From Planctomycetaceae bacterium (lineage in GTDB: Bacteria; Planctomycetota; Planctomycetia; Planctomycetales; Planctomycetaceae): DNA of 36,520 nucleotides. The translations under genes were made by a program, and so were the position numbers. Where the stretch lies: positions 1 to 36,520 of the forward strand of contig CANJQC010000048.1 of NCBI GenBank assembly GCA_947476295.1, in the 5' to 3' direction. How positions within the stretch are numbered: position 1 is the first letter of the stretch; every line of letters begins with the position of its first letter. Positions 8,517 to 18,050 of the stretch are shown piece by piece. Under the pieces are notes generated by a model. The model was not told where the DNA came from. It searched no databases and saw only the letters and a program-made list of their open reading frames with translations.

Positions 8517-9974
8517 TCACCCACGCTTCCAGCGATTGGAAAATACCAGTGCCAACACACCAAGGACAAGTGCACTTCCCAGCAGCACTGTGACTTCCGT
8601 CTGCAGGCTGGAGACTGGTGACTGGTACCAGAAAACTTTTTGGTAACCATCCAGAGCCCATGCGTTGAAAGTCCATTTGCCAATTTCCTTCATTCGGTCG
8701 CTCATGACAAAACGAGGGATCATGCTCCCGCCAACAGCGGACATGCTCAGGATGATGACTACCGATGCGGCATTCAATTGAGCCCGCGACTTGCACAATG
8801 TTGCCATCAGCATGGCAAAGCTGGCCGTTGCCGCCGAGGTGCAGACAGTCATCACCATAAATCCATCCAGATGCTTCGATAACTGAATCTGGAAGATCAT
8901 TTCCGCCCACAGAAACATAACGCTGATCTGTACACACCCCAGCGCGAAAATCCCGAGCCACTTGCCACCGATGATGTGGAACAGTCCGGCTTTGCTGACC
9001 AAAATTCGATCGAGCGTTCCGGATTCCTCTTCTTCCAGCAAAGCGGCTGCACTACCGGTTGCGGAGAACAACAGAAACAGCACGGCAATGCCTGCCGCAT
9101 ACATCGCAATACGTGGATTCTCCTGACTCATCGCCTGTGGGTTCTCGACCAGAATGTTCATGTCGTCATCAATACCAGACAGTTCGGCAACATCCTGATC
9201 GCCTTTTTTTGCCGATTTAGGCTGGTGGAGATTCACAGATTTTGGCAGAGACCAGCGGCTGGGAACAACGGCTGCTGTTTCTCCAGCTCGGACGACGCCG
9301 TATTCGTCTGTCGCCATCAACTGATTGGTATTCGATTCAGGAAAAAAGTCTGCGGGAGTCTTTGGCGCATCAAAGAACGAACCATCTTCGGGTTTTGGCA
9401 TCTCAGAGTCAGAGTGAGTGCGTCGTGAAGAACTTTCGTCCTGAACTTCCGGAGCGCCTTTCCCGTCCTGCTGCAGTTTGAAGAGTTTCTCGGCGAAGGC
9501 CCGAGCCGCTTTTTGAGAGAAGAAGGCTTTCACAATCGACGTGACCATGGCGACAGCCATCGAATTCTGTCCGTCGGTCACCAAAGTCACCGACGATGGA
9601 TTATCTGGTGCGTCCGTCGGGACAGGGCACGGCAATTTAACCACGAGGTCGTAGCGCCCCGAATTCTGAGCGTCCTGAATGAGTGCCGATACCATAGAGT
9701 CATTGAGACTCTGTGAACTTTTGCTGTCGTTCAACGAGGTGCATTGCAGCGATGAATTGTCTTCCAGAAACGCTCGCAATTCTGTTCCTGCGTGCGATGG
9801 TTCGGCGCACACCAGACCAATTCGTAGCTTCTTGTCGCTTCCGGTGGCAATCCCATTACTAAAGATCGCGGCGAAGATACTGAAGAAGATGACTGGCATT
9901 ACGAATACCAGCAGCAACTCCAGAGGATTGTTCCGCAGACGCAGATACATGATGCGCAGGATCGTCAGGATCAT
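8517..9974 (-). CDS. ABC-2 type transporter permease
   Basis: A 485-residue membrane protein with one span near the N-terminus (about residues 18-40), a long non-membrane segment of roughly 240 residues, and five or so spans in the C-terminal half beginning at [20 protein letters not shown]. The conserved ABC-2 segment [20 protein letters not shown] and a late [14 protein letters not shown] are present. Its ATG overlaps the stop of the ATPase gene by four bases, so the two are translated together. The large loop contains an acidic, Ser/Pro-rich stretch (about 180-230) that looks disordered. ABC-2 permeases of this shape move hydrophobic or lipid-linked molecules outward; given the neighbours, a glycosylated or acylated carotenoid is a possible cargo, but this is inference. 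Confidence 0.88.
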   Translation of the reverse strand: MILTILRIMYLRLRNNPLELLLVFVMPVIFFSIFAAIFSNGIATGSDKKLRIGLVCAEPSHAGTELRAFLEDNSSLQCTSLNDSKSSQSLNDSMVSALIQDAQNSGRYDLVVKLPCPVPTDAPDNPSSVTLVTDGQNSMAVAMVTSIVKAFFSQKAARAFAEKLFKLQQDGKGAPEVQDESSSRRTHSDSEMPKPEDGSFFDAPKTPADFFPESNTNQLMATDEYGVVRAGETAAVVPSRWSLPKSVNLHQPKSAKKGDQDVAELSGIDDDMNILVENPQAMSQENPRIAMYAAGIAVLFLLFSATGSAAALLEEEESGTLDRILVSKAGLFHIIGGKWLGIFALGCVQISVMFLWAEMIFQIQLSKHLDGFMVMTVCTSAATASFAMLMATLCKSRAQLNAASVVIILSMSAVGGSMIPRFVMSDRMKEIGKWTFNAWALDGYQKVFWYQSPVSSLQTEVTVLLGSALVLGVLALVFSNRWKRG

Positions 9975-10894
9975 TCCCGAAGACTCCTTCCGGTCAATTC
10001 CAGAAAGACATCCTGCAGGCCAAAACTCCGAACATCAATCTGGCTGGGCTCGTGATCCAGCTGTTTGAGCACGGCCAGAACCTGCGGCAGTTCTTTCATG
10101 GAGTCAATCGCGCACTTGGCGCTCGTCCGGTGTTCATCGAACGAAAACGCCGGCAGTTCCTTCAGATACGGCTGATCAAATCGCACAAAGACTCGATGCG
10201 GTCTGCCGATCGTCTGGCGGACAAGTTCGGAGAGTTTTCCGTCTGCCACAATCGTGCCATGATCGATCACGACTATTCGATGACATCGCGTCTCTACTTC
10301 GTCCAGTTGGTGCGTCGTCAGCAGCACAGCCGCCCCCTGCGCTGTGAGTTCATCCAGCATGGTGTAGATTCGTTCCCGACTCTGCGGATCAACGCCTACA
10401 GTGGGTTCATCCAGCAGCAGCACGGACGGTCGATGCAGCACGCTGCAGGCGATGTTCAATCGTCTCTGCATACCACCGGAAAGGGTTTTCACCAATGATC
10501 GGGTCCTGTCTTTCAGCGCGGCCCAGTCGAGAACTTCCTTGATGCGTTCCTGCAGCACTCGCCCCGAGACGCCTTCCAGCCGCCCGAAGACTTCCAGATT
10601 CTGCTGCACGGTCAGATCGGGATACACGGCGAGATTCTGGGGAACCAGCCCCAGGCGTGCAGTTGTCGAGGCATCCGGGTTCGCTGAAACCTGCATCCGA
10701 ATCTGCCCCGAATCCGGTTTCAGGAGGCCGCTGATACAACGAATCATGGTCGTTTTACCGGCACCATTCGGGCCAAAGAATCCCAACAGCTCTCCGGGAA
10801 ACAGCTGCAGCGAAATTCCCTTCAGCGCTTCGCGGCCACGATACTTCTTGCGCACCTGCGTCAGTGTCAGAATCGGTGTAGGCGTCTCGGTCAT
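9971..10894 (-). CDS. ABC transporter ATP-binding protein
   Basis: A 307-residue ATPase with Walker A GPNGAGKTT (41-49), Q-loop Q86, signature LSGGM (138-142), Walker B VLLLDEP (158-164) and the switch histidine H195. The domain is of the ABC-2 (CcmA/DrrA-like) exporter class. About 75 residues follow the core and resemble the small C-terminal domain of drug/lipid exporters. Start ATG overlaps the glycosyltransferase stop (ATGA) and its own stop overlaps the permease start, placing it in a coupled acyltransferase-glycosyltransferase-ATPase-permease block. Confidence 0.93.
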   Translation of the reverse strand: MTETPTPILTLTQVRKKYRGREALKGISLQLFPGELLGFFGPNGAGKTTMIRCISGLLKPDSGQIRMQVSANPDASTTARLGLVPQNLAVYPDLTVQQNLEVFGRLEGVSGRVLQERIKEVLDWAALKDRTRSLVKTLSGGMQRRLNIACSVLHRPSVLLLDEPTVGVDPQSRERIYTMLDELTAQGAAVLLTTHQLDEVETRCHRIVVIDHGTIVADGKLSELVRQTIGRPHRVFVRFDQPYLKELPAFSFDEHRTSAKCAIDSMKELPQVLAVLKQLDHEPSQIDVRSFGLQDVFLELTGRSLRE

Positions 10895-12156
10895 GATGTG
10901 GCAATTTCATAACTTCGCTGACGCCATTGAACGCTTTTCCCCAGTCGCTTCCGCAGCAGTGAGGTCCACTGAATCAGCAGGAACAGCATAATAGCCACTG
11001 GATTCAACAAACACGCCAGCCACGCTCGATCAAACCGCCAGCAGCACACGATTCTCGGCAGATAGCTCAGCACACAGGAGGTGCCTATAGGAATCACGAG
11101 AGTACTGCTGATCCACCCGGCCGCCACTGCCATAAGACACAGCACTGGCGAGACAAATGCCAGCAACATCAACGCTGTCATCACGACCAGCAAAGGCATC
11201 TTCGCAAATCCTTCTCCTGCATTCTTGAGCAACCCGGACCATGTTTCAGCGAACGACGTGTACATGCGGCAGCTCGCCAGATCCGAAGCATCGAACAAAT
11301 CCGTCATCAGGCCTGAGTGTCGAAATGCACGCGGCAGCATGATGCCATCGTGCAGTGACTGACGAATCGAACTGTGACCACCGCTGAGTTCATAGGCGTG
11401 CTTCGTAGTGATGAAAAATTGGCCGCAACCAGCCGCCGCACTGGTCATGCGAGTCCATCGCATCAAACCGAACGGCAGAAAGCACAACAGAATCAAGTGG
11501 ATCAAAGGAATCAGTAACTGTTCACCGATTGTGCCAACTCGCTGATGTGGAAATCCGCTCAACAAGTCGGCCCCGGCCTGCTGTCTCATCCGGACAGCTC
11601 GACGCAACGCATCAGGAGAGAGTGCCACGTCAGCATCCAGAAACACAAGTTCCGGAAACGATGCGTGCTGAGCCAGTTGCCAGCAGGCAAACTGTTTGCC
11701 GCTCCAGCCTGCCGGAACTGGTATTCCTCGTATCAGACGCACGTTGGCATGATCGCGGCAATAGTTCAGGACAATCGAATCTGTGCCATCCTGACTTTCA
11801 TCATCAAGCACACAGATTTCGCAGCAAATGCCTTCGCTGCTCAGCACGGAATCGATCAGGGGGCCGATCCGCAGGGCTTCATTTCGTGCGGGAATCAAAA
11901 CGGAAACGTTGTCCATTCTTGTAGGGTGGGACAAGCGCAGCGCCGGCCCACCATTGACTTCACTGCAATCTGGTGTGCCGGCGCTCGCATTGCTCGCTGG
12001 TCCCACTCGACGACTGCAACAATTCACAACCTCGGAGGCAGCAACGACTCTTGGCGACTTCCGAAAGAACAGGAGGTTGACGAGAAACATCACGAAAACG
12101 AATGCGCTGGCTCCGAACATTGACCAGATGAGGATTGATGCTGCGACATTCGTCAT
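10891..12156 (-). CDS. GT2 glycosyltransferase, CrtQ-like
   Basis: A 421-residue membrane glycosyltransferase. An N-terminal span (about 5-31) is followed by the GT-A domain: SVLIPARNEA (from 85), CVLDDESQDGT, the metal-binding VFLDADVAL, and a late GGHSSIRQSLHDGIMLPRAF segment, then three or four C-terminal spans. ATG at 12156 overlaps the acyltransferase stop by four bases; a longer frame to 12255 would run into that gene. In staphyloxanthin synthesis CrtQ glucosylates the carotenoid acid, and the same combination of neighbours here supports a carotenoid substrate. Residues about 48-80 are odd: they are encoded by a palindromic repeat element (11921-12013) lying between the span and the catalytic domain. 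It could instead be a lipid glycosyltransferase. Confidence 0.85.
   Translation of the reverse strand: MTNVAASILIWSMFGASAFVFVMFLVNLLFFRKSPRVVAASEVVNCCSRRVGPASNASAGTPDCSEVNGGPALRLSHPTRMDNVSVLIPARNEALRIGPLIDSVLSSEGICCEICVLDDESQDGTDSIVLNYCRDHANVRLIRGIPVPAGWSGKQFACWQLAQHASFPELVFLDADVALSPDALRRAVRMRQQAGADLLSGFPHQRVGTIGEQLLIPLIHLILLCFLPFGLMRWTRMTSAAAGCGQFFITTKHAYELSGGHSSIRQSLHDGIMLPRAFRHSGLMTDLFDASDLASCRMYTSFAETWSGLLKNAGEGFAKMPLLVVMTALMLLAFVSPVLCLMAVAAGWISSTLVIPIGTSCVLSYLPRIVCCWRFDRAWLACLLNPVAIMLFLLIQWTSLLRKRLGKSVQWRQRSYEIATS
11921..12013. repeat. Palindromic repeat element inside the glycosyltransferase gene
   Basis: Left arm at 11921-11952 begins GTAGGGTGGGACAAGCGCAG and continues CGCCGGCCCACC. 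The right arm, 11972 to about 12013, reverse-complements to GAGTGGGACCAGCGAGC then GAGCGCCGGCACACC. The arms share GTGGGAC, AGCG, and AGCGCCGGC-CACC around a 19-base loop. I recall this type of sequence as an intergenic repeat in planctomycete genomes. Here it lies in frame within a coding gene and adds about 32 residues. Confidence 0.7.
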
Positions 12157-12956
12157 GTGAGTTCCCCATGGACGGAACGGGCTGGCAGCACAGGTTCGTT
12201 CTGATGACGGTCCTGGAACTTCTGACCTCGAATACCGGCCGCCAGTCGCCGCCACAGGTCATAGAGGCCTCCGACACCGGCTCGGCCCACGGACAGAGTT
12301 GTGAATGCCACCGGATTGCGAGCGATCGCAAGGTCCGTCAACGATGCCTGAGTTCCAGCAAGAGCCTGTTCCAGTTCAAGCGTTCGAGTCTCTCGTTCGG
12401 CCGATAGTGCACTGCATACGACGGGCGAACCAAAGTGAACGAGCAGTTCCGGTGATCGTTCATTCCAGAACGTGTATTCGATCGCCATTGGCAATGCAGT
12501 GCCAGAGAATTCCGAGTCGACCAGATGACTCAGCCCATTCATGAACGGCGCAGATTGTCGAATGTCGTGAAATCTGCCGGCCGGTGTCAGCCAGAGGATT
12601 GTCTGCGGATTCCCGAGCAGGTCACGACTGGTCCGCAGAAATTCCTTCGCGCCGCTTGCGGTGTCTCGTTCGACTGGAAAAAAGCCCAGCCGTTCCAAAA
12701 TCGGATAACGCCTGAGTGCTTCGAGATCCATCGGAGCGGCGAATCTGCGGCCCGGAAACAGCAGATCGGTCATCAGCACGCCGGTCATCGGGTCCCACCA
12801 GCCCGGGTGATTGATGAAGCAAACGACCGGCCGCGCGGGCAATCCGGTGAGATGTTCGTGCCCGGCGACTCGGACCGCATTGAAGTTCTTCCTGACGAAC
12901 CGACGGACGTAACGACGAAAGCCCCAATTCAGAATTTTCGAGGGCAGACTCGACAT
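12153..12956 (-). CDS. PlsC-like acyltransferase, CrtO-role candidate
   Basis: A 267-residue protein of the lysophospholipid acyltransferase (PlsC) family. The catalytic HX4D box is H50-PGWW-D55 in FINHPGWWDP, followed by APMDLEALRRYPILERLGFF with VERD, and the substrate motif TILWLTPAGRFHD in place of the usual FPEGTRS. ATG at 12956 is preferred; a TTG at 12971 is the longest option. Its stop overlaps the glycosyltransferase start. In the C30 pathway of staphylococci an acyltransferase (CrtO) adds a fatty acid to the sugar of the glycosylated carotenoid, and this gene occupies the equivalent place, although CrtO itself is a different family. Confidence 0.85.
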   Translation of the reverse strand: MSSLPSKILNWGFRRYVRRFVRKNFNAVRVAGHEHLTGLPARPVVCFINHPGWWDPMTGVLMTDLLFPGRRFAAPMDLEALRRYPILERLGFFPVERDTASGAKEFLRTSRDLLGNPQTILWLTPAGRFHDIRQSAPFMNGLSHLVDSEFSGTALPMAIEYTFWNERSPELLVHFGSPVVCSALSAERETRTLELEQALAGTQASLTDLAIARNPVAFTTLSVGRAGVGGLYDLWRRLAAGIRGQKFQDRHQNEPVLPARSVHGELT

Positions 12957-12990
12957 ATCGTTTCCGTGCAAGTGTTAAGTTTCTCCAAAC

Positions 12991-13065
12991 ATCAGCCGGA
13001 ACGTGCTAGCGTCCGGTTCAACGCCCGACCCCGATCAAACCGGGTGCTAGCGCACTGCGGCTGAT
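12991..13065. repeat. Palindromic intergenic repeat (GCTAGC type)
   Basis: Arms 12991-13018 (ATCAGCCGGAACGTGCTAGC, then GTCCGGTT) and 13038-13065, whose reverse complement is ATCAGCCGCAGTGCGCTAGC then ACCCGGTT, differ at about seven of 28 positions around a 19-base loop. It fills the gap between the first desaturase and the acyltransferase, so it lies inside the probable operon. It lacks a T-run and does not look like an intrinsic terminator. A worn relative of one arm (GGCTAGCGCC ... CTGCGGCTGGTG) is at 18070-18106. Confidence 0.75.
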
Positions 13066-13093
13066 AAGACCTGTGCCATTCAGCACGCACTCG

Positions 13094-14650
13094 CTAAGCC
13101 GCTCGTTCCTTCACGTTCTTCTCCGTCCTTGTCCCGGCACTGCGGAGATCCTGATCAACAGTATCTGCCGCGATCCAGCCGGACATCATTACCATCGGCA
13201 TACCCGGACCAGGATGCGCTGATCCGCCTGCCAGATACAGTCCTTTCAGCTCTGAGACGCGATTCGCGGGTTTGAATGCCCCCATGAATCGACCATGGCT
13301 CGCGAGACCGTAAATGGCCCCGTTCAAAACGTGATACCGAGTATGGATGTCAGCGGGTGTCAGTGAATGTTCCACTTCAATCCGATCTTCAATGTCTTCC
13401 ATACCTGCGGTGGATTTGAGCTTGTTGATGATCACGTTCCGATAGGCGGGCAACATGGTCTTCCAGTCATGGTGCTTTCTCAGATACGGAGTATGCACCA
13501 GCACATACAACGCTTCGCCATCACCCGGTGCGACTTGATCCCCCGACAGCGACGGTGCGCAGACATAGCATGTCGGATCGGCTGCCGGCTCACCCTGATG
13601 GTAGATTTGCTGAAACTCAACATGAGGATCCTTGCTGAACACGAAATTGTGATGCAGGATGTGGTCATACTTTTTCCGCAGCCCCAGATACAGGACAACG
13701 CCGGAACACGCGGCTTCGAATTTTCGTCGCGACATGAATCGATCCGCGACCTTCGGCGGGAGTAGTTCCTCACAAGTTCGCACACAGTCAGAATTGGAAA
13801 CAACGGTGGCTGCTTTCAACGAAGTGCCGTTGTTCAGCGTGACGCCCGTGACATGTCCTGCCTGTGAATCAATGGACCTCACCTGCTGACCGGTGATGTA
13901 TTGCACCCCCAGTTCCCGTCCTAGTCGAACGAGAGCTTCAGGCACGGCCCGCGTGCCGCCCATCGGATACCAGATACCTTCGTTCGTCTGCATATGCGCG
14001 ATGCCGCACAGTACTGCCGGGGATGCTTCCGGAGACGAGCCGACATACTGCGTAAAATGATCAATCATCTGCGCAATTCGCTGATCCGGAATATGCGACC
14101 GCACAAGTCCGGCCACGGTCTGCCCGAATCTCAGACTCAGCACATCGCGCAGGATTTTCAGGGAAAACGACTGCTTGAAATCCATCGTGTCCGAGATTCC
14201 GCCAACGCTTTTCCAGAAGAAGAAGCGATTAGAAACTTCGTCGAGTTGCTTTGAGATTCCCATGAACTTTTCGTATCCGTCGCCGGTACGATCAGATCCT
14301 GTGAATTCCTTCAGGCTGTCCTTCATTCCTGGCAAAGATTCCACGAGGTCGAACTGAGTGTCATCCTCAAAGAAGCAGCGCCATTGAGGATCCAGCCGCA
14401 CCATCCTGAGATAGTCGTCCAGAGATCGGCCGGCTTCCGAGAACACTCGACGCAGAACGGAAGGCAACGTCAGAATCGTGGGCCCCATGTCGAAGCGATA
14501 GCCTCGGTCTTCCAGCAAAGCGGCCTTGCCGCCCAGCCATTCATTCTTTTCCACCACGGTCACTGCATAACCGCGGCCAGCCAGTGTACACGCGGTTGCC
14601 AGTCCGCCGAGGCCGCTGCCGACGACGATGACGTCCGATTGTGCCTTCAT
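13094..14650 (-). CDS. CrtI/CrtN-family carotenoid desaturase/oxidase
   Basis: A 518-residue FAD protein. The N-terminal dinucleotide-binding motif VVGSGLGGLATACTLAGRG (from residue 10) is followed by EKNEWLGGKA, YRFDMGPTILTLP and the family's C-terminal flavin motif GLYLAGGSAHPGPGMPMVMM. This is the bacterial phytoene/diapophytoene desaturase-oxidase family, which introduces double bonds in, or oxidises the end of, linear carotenes. Its ATG overlaps the aldehyde dehydrogenase stop (ATGA). Together with the second desaturase (16218-17786) it probably divides the CrtN-type desaturation and CrtP-type terminal oxidation; the sequence alone does not tell me which does which. Confidence 0.9.
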   Translation of the reverse strand: MKAQSDVIVVGSGLGGLATACTLAGRGYAVTVVEKNEWLGGKAALLEDRGYRFDMGPTILTLPSVLRRVFSEAGRSLDDYLRMVRLDPQWRCFFEDDTQFDLVESLPGMKDSLKEFTGSDRTGDGYEKFMGISKQLDEVSNRFFFWKSVGGISDTMDFKQSFSLKILRDVLSLRFGQTVAGLVRSHIPDQRIAQMIDHFTQYVGSSPEASPAVLCGIAHMQTNEGIWYPMGGTRAVPEALVRLGRELGVQYITGQQVRSIDSQAGHVTGVTLNNGTSLKAATVVSNSDCVRTCEELLPPKVADRFMSRRKFEAACSGVVLYLGLRKKYDHILHHNFVFSKDPHVEFQQIYHQGEPAADPTCYVCAPSLSGDQVAPGDGEALYVLVHTPYLRKHHDWKTMLPAYRNVIINKLKSTAGMEDIEDRIEVEHSLTPADIHTRYHVLNGAIYGLASHGRFMGAFKPANRVSELKGLYLAGGSAHPGPGMPMVMMSGWIAADTVDQDLRSAGTRTEKNVKERAA

Positions 14651-16221
14651 GATTTCCGTTCTCCCAAAGTTCTTCTAAATTTCAACTGCGCAAGAGTGGC
14701 CCTGATCATCTGCGGAACTGCCGCCAAAGTCTGCCACGGGCCGGATGCGTGTTCCAGGCGAATCAATTTTTCAAGCACATCCAAATCAAGCGGTGTTGGC
14801 GCCTGTAGATGAGGCTTGAACCACCGTCGCGCAGAGACAATGGTCTTCAACTGCGTCATCTCAAGCAGCCCCGCCTCGCCGCGTGTCATTCCATGCCCGC
14901 TTTTGCCTCGCCCGCCAAACGGAACACGCGGATCAGCGGTAGGCACGATCAAGTCGTTGATGACCACGCAGCCCGCATGAATTCTCCGAGCAAACGCCTG
15001 ACTGCGAGCCTGTGAACCAAAAACGGTCGCACTCAACACATAGGGACACTTTGTGTGATCCTGAAGCGCCTGATCTTCCGAGTGGACTCGCAGAAAAGAC
15101 AGCACTGGTGCGAAGAGATCTGACCGGGTGACGGCCATGTCAGCCGTGACTTCATCAAGGATCGCCACACCCTCCAATTCCACTTGCCCGTTGATGACGT
15201 TGATCCGACCGGCCAGCAGTTTCGCTCCGGCGGCAACCGACTCATGGATCGTTTCCACGGCAGTCCGAGCGGCATTGCCAAGCGAGACAATTTCGCTGCA
15301 CCCACGAGCGATGAGTTTTCTCAATAGGAGCGAGAGCACGCGATCAGCCATCCGGTCGCTTGCGAACACTCGTCGCGGAGCCATGCAGGTTTGACTGTGA
15401 TTGAGCGTCAATCCGAACAGCAGACAATCACTCGCCAGCTCGGGGTCGGCGTCGTCCAGAATGAAAACAGCGTCGCACCCCGAGAGTTCCATCACGGCGG
15501 GAATTACCGATTCGGCCAGCTCACGACTCACCGCCCGCCCCGTGTTCATGGACCCGGTCAGAAAGACTTTATCGACTCCACAGCGGATCGCGGTCATCGC
15601 AGCAAGCGGATCTTCGTCAAGAATCTGAATGAGATCCGCCGGCAGACCGCTTGCTTCCGCCAGATCCACAAGTGCCTGAACAGCAGCAGTGCAGTGTGCA
15701 GCGGGTTTGATCAAAACCGCGTTGCCTGCCGCCACAGCCTGCAGAATCTGGATGCCAGGCAACATCAGTGGATAGTTCGAAGGACCAATGACAAGCACGA
15801 CACCCAGAGGTTCCCGCCGCAAAGCCACACGAGTTCCCAAAAGCCACATGGGACGTGCTTTGGAGCATGGCAGCTGTTCTTTCAGGATACGCGGGGCTTC
15901 GATTTCCAAAAATCGACAGGCATCAAGCAGCGGCAGCACTTCCGCAGCCAGAGTTTCGGCAACATCAGGGCGCGGAACACTTGCCGCGATTTCACGAGGA
16001 GTCGCGGCAATCCGCAGGCGAATCGTTTTCAGGATTCCAAGACGGTCTCGCAAAGAACGCTCAGCCCACTCGGACTGTGCAGTGCGTGATCGACACAATG
16101 TGCGTTCCACGACATCGCGAGCAGAAGTGTCACCAGAATGTTCTGCTTTCGAAGCCTCCGCAGAATGCAGCCGCAAAGTTGACGTCTCCCGGAATGCGAT
16201 GCCGTTGGAAACCTGCATCAC
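14647..16221 (-). CDS. Aldehyde dehydrogenase, carotenoid AldH-type candidate
   Basis: A 524-residue NAD(P)-dependent aldehyde dehydrogenase. Seen are the cofactor segment VLVIGPSNYPLMLPGIQIL and AGNAVLIKPA, FLTGSMNTGRAV, the general base E245 in VMELSGCD, and the catalytic C279 in HSQTCMAPRRV, 34 residues apart as expected, then PFGGRGKSGHGMTRGEAG. The start is GTG 16221 or ATG 16218, both overlapping the stop of the upstream desaturase. Sandwiched between two CrtN-type genes, it most likely oxidises the terminal aldehyde of the C30 carotenoid to the acid, as AldH does for staphyloxanthin. The substrate is inferred from context. Confidence 0.9.
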   Translation of the reverse strand: MMQVSNGIAFRETSTLRLHSAEASKAEHSGDTSARDVVERTLCRSRTAQSEWAERSLRDRLGILKTIRLRIAATPREIAASVPRPDVAETLAAEVLPLLDACRFLEIEAPRILKEQLPCSKARPMWLLGTRVALRREPLGVVLVIGPSNYPLMLPGIQILQAVAAGNAVLIKPAAHCTAAVQALVDLAEASGLPADLIQILDEDPLAAMTAIRCGVDKVFLTGSMNTGRAVSRELAESVIPAVMELSGCDAVFILDDADPELASDCLLFGLTLNHSQTCMAPRRVFASDRMADRVLSLLLRKLIARGCSEIVSLGNAARTAVETIHESVAAGAKLLAGRINVINGQVELEGVAILDEVTADMAVTRSDLFAPVLSFLRVHSEDQALQDHTKCPYVLSATVFGSQARSQAFARRIHAGCVVINDLIVPTADPRVPFGGRGKSGHGMTRGEAGLLEMTQLKTIVSARRWFKPHLQAPTPLDLDVLEKLIRLEHASGPWQTLAAVPQMIRATLAQLKFRRTLGERKS

Positions 16222-17786
16222 GCGGCCCTCCGCTGAGGCAATTCTGAACCGCGGCGATCCGTCGGAATTGAAGCGAATTCCGGATACTGAAGCTGGAGAG
16301 AATCACACATCATCCGGGCGGAAATCCGCGCCGATTCATAGATCACGGGCAGCCCGCTTCCCGGATGAGTTCCACCACCGACAAGATACACCTGCTTCAG
16401 ATCGTCATACTGGTTGTGTGGCCGTAAATGGAGCATCTGTCCAAGATTGTGGGCCAGATTGAATGTGGCTCCTCGAAAAATCTGATAGCTGTTTTGCCAG
16501 TCGTCGGGCGTCACAATTTTCTCGAAGCGAATCCGACCTTCGACATCGTGCAGCCCAATTTTTTCGATCTGCCGGATGACCAGAGCCCGAAATATACGGT
16601 TCTGCTTCGCCCAGTCAATATTTGGACCCTGATGAGCGACCGGCACAAGCACGTACAATGTACTCATGCCCTTCGGTGCCAGTGTTTCGTCCGTGACACA
16701 GGCGTTTTGGACGTAGAACGATGGATCCTCAGACAGAATCTTCAGGCGATCGATCTCGTCGAGATTTTTTTCATAGTCCTGCGCAATGTAGATTGTGTGA
16801 TGGGGCAAATCGTCATATCGACCTTCGATGCCCAGATACAGCATGAATGTTGAACACGAGTACTTACTGCGTTCCAGCCGTCGATTGTTCCATCGCCGGC
16901 GAAGCTGATTCGGAACCAGTCGCTGCATGGTATTTGCAAAGTCCGCGTTGATCACCAGTGCATCAAACTCGTGATCACCGGTGTGAGATCGCAGTCCTAC
17001 CGCCTTCCGTCCATCAAAGTGCAGTTGCTCGACTGATTCACTTAGCCGGATATCGACGCCCATGTCGCGGGCGATATTAGCCATTTTTTCACTGACCGCA
17101 GCACAGCCGCCGGTCGGATGAAAGACGCCGTATTCGTATTCAAGGAAAGCCAGAATCGTGAACAGGCTTGGACACTGAAAAGGCGACATTCCCAAATACT
17201 TCGACTGAAATGAAAATGCTGTGATCAGCCGCGGATCTGAAAAGTGCTGTTGCAGATCTTCGGCAACTGACCGCCACGGACGAAGCCACGGTGCAGCTTT
17301 CAGCACCGATGGACGCAGCAGATCGAGCACGCTGCTGAAAGGTGATTCCAGAATCGGACGAAACCGGTCCAGCTTCGTGCGGTTCTCGATCATGAATCGT
17401 TCGAACGACGCGGCATCGCCGGGTGAGATGCGAGCGATCTCAGATCGCATCCTCGCAATATCCGGCGTGGCATCAATTCGCCCGCCTGCACCAAATTCCA
17501 AGCGGTACTGAGGATCTAGGCGTGTCATTGGCACGTCTTCCCAAAGATCGCGTCCAACGGATCGAAAAATCTCTTCCAGCACCCGAGGATACAGAAAGAA
17601 CGTCGGCCCAGTGTCAAAGCGGAATCCGTCTGCTTCTATGGCAGAGCACCGTCCGCCAACACGTTCCGCACGCTCGAACAACGTCACGTCCGCTCCGGCC
17701 TGCGCCATCAGCATGGCATTCGCCAGTCCGCCCGGACCAGCGCCGACAATACAGACTTTCTTCCTTTTCGCTGACATCCTTGTCAT
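16218..17786 (-). CDS. Second CrtI/CrtN/CrtP-family desaturase/oxidase
   Basis: A 522-residue FAD protein with VCIVGAGPGGLANAMLMAQ near the N-terminus, ERAERVGGRCSAI, FRFDTGPTFFLYP and the C-terminal VYLVGGGTHPGSGLPVIYES. The start ATG at 17786 has AGGAA five bases upstream; GTG 17801 and ATG 17777 are alternatives. It is clearly a relative of the 13094-14650 protein but diverged throughout. The pair would carry out desaturation of squalene or dehydrosqualene and oxidation of a terminal methyl group. Its gene opens the coupled desaturase-dehydrogenase-desaturase block, about 330 bases downstream of the synthase gene. Confidence 0.9.
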   Translation of the reverse strand: MTRMSAKRKKVCIVGAGPGGLANAMLMAQAGADVTLFERAERVGGRCSAIEADGFRFDTGPTFFLYPRVLEEIFRSVGRDLWEDVPMTRLDPQYRLEFGAGGRIDATPDIARMRSEIARISPGDAASFERFMIENRTKLDRFRPILESPFSSVLDLLRPSVLKAAPWLRPWRSVAEDLQQHFSDPRLITAFSFQSKYLGMSPFQCPSLFTILAFLEYEYGVFHPTGGCAAVSEKMANIARDMGVDIRLSESVEQLHFDGRKAVGLRSHTGDHEFDALVINADFANTMQRLVPNQLRRRWNNRRLERSKYSCSTFMLYLGIEGRYDDLPHHTIYIAQDYEKNLDEIDRLKILSEDPSFYVQNACVTDETLAPKGMSTLYVLVPVAHQGPNIDWAKQNRIFRALVIRQIEKIGLHDVEGRIRFEKIVTPDDWQNSYQIFRGATFNLAHNLGQMLHLRPHNQYDDLKQVYLVGGGTHPGSGLPVIYESARISARMMCDSLQLQYPEFASIPTDRRGSELPQRRAA

Positions 17787-17916
17787 CGCGTTTCCTGTCA
17801 CTTCGGGAAATTGACCGAGAACGGCAGATTATGCCGATTTCTGAAAACTCATACAATGCGAATCCGCGCCTGCGGAAATAGCAAAACGGTTGGGTAAGTG
17901 AATTGGGCCGAAGACG

Positions 17917-18050
17917 CTTATACTCCACGCGGCCAGAAATGAGTCCGGCGAGCGGAGCGGAGTGAGCCCAATGGTACGTCGTTTTTGGACCGGCAAGCTG
18001 ACGCATGCCGCTCACCAATTGTCTCGCTCATTACCGCGCGGAGTATAACC
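17917..18050. repeat. 134-base inverted-repeat element, MITE-like
   Basis: The ends carry matching inverted repeats: left TTATACTCCACGCGG (17918-17932) followed by AATGAG (17938-17943), right, read on the minus strand, TTATACTCCGCGCGG followed by AATGAG. About 21 of 22 aligned bases agree apart from a small gap. The interior is unique and encodes nothing evident. It lies in the 325-base gap between the synthase and the second desaturase. The structure suits a small non-autonomous mobile element or folded RNA element; no flanking duplication was confirmed. Confidence 0.6.

Noticed and set aside
10401-10991. 196-codon plus-strand frame opposite the ABC ATPase
   Set aside because: A shadow of an intact ATPase gene with all nucleotide-binding motifs.
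15391-16089. 232-codon plus-strand frame opposite the aldehyde dehydrogenase
   Set aside because: The minus-strand protein has full catalytic motifs; this is its shadow.
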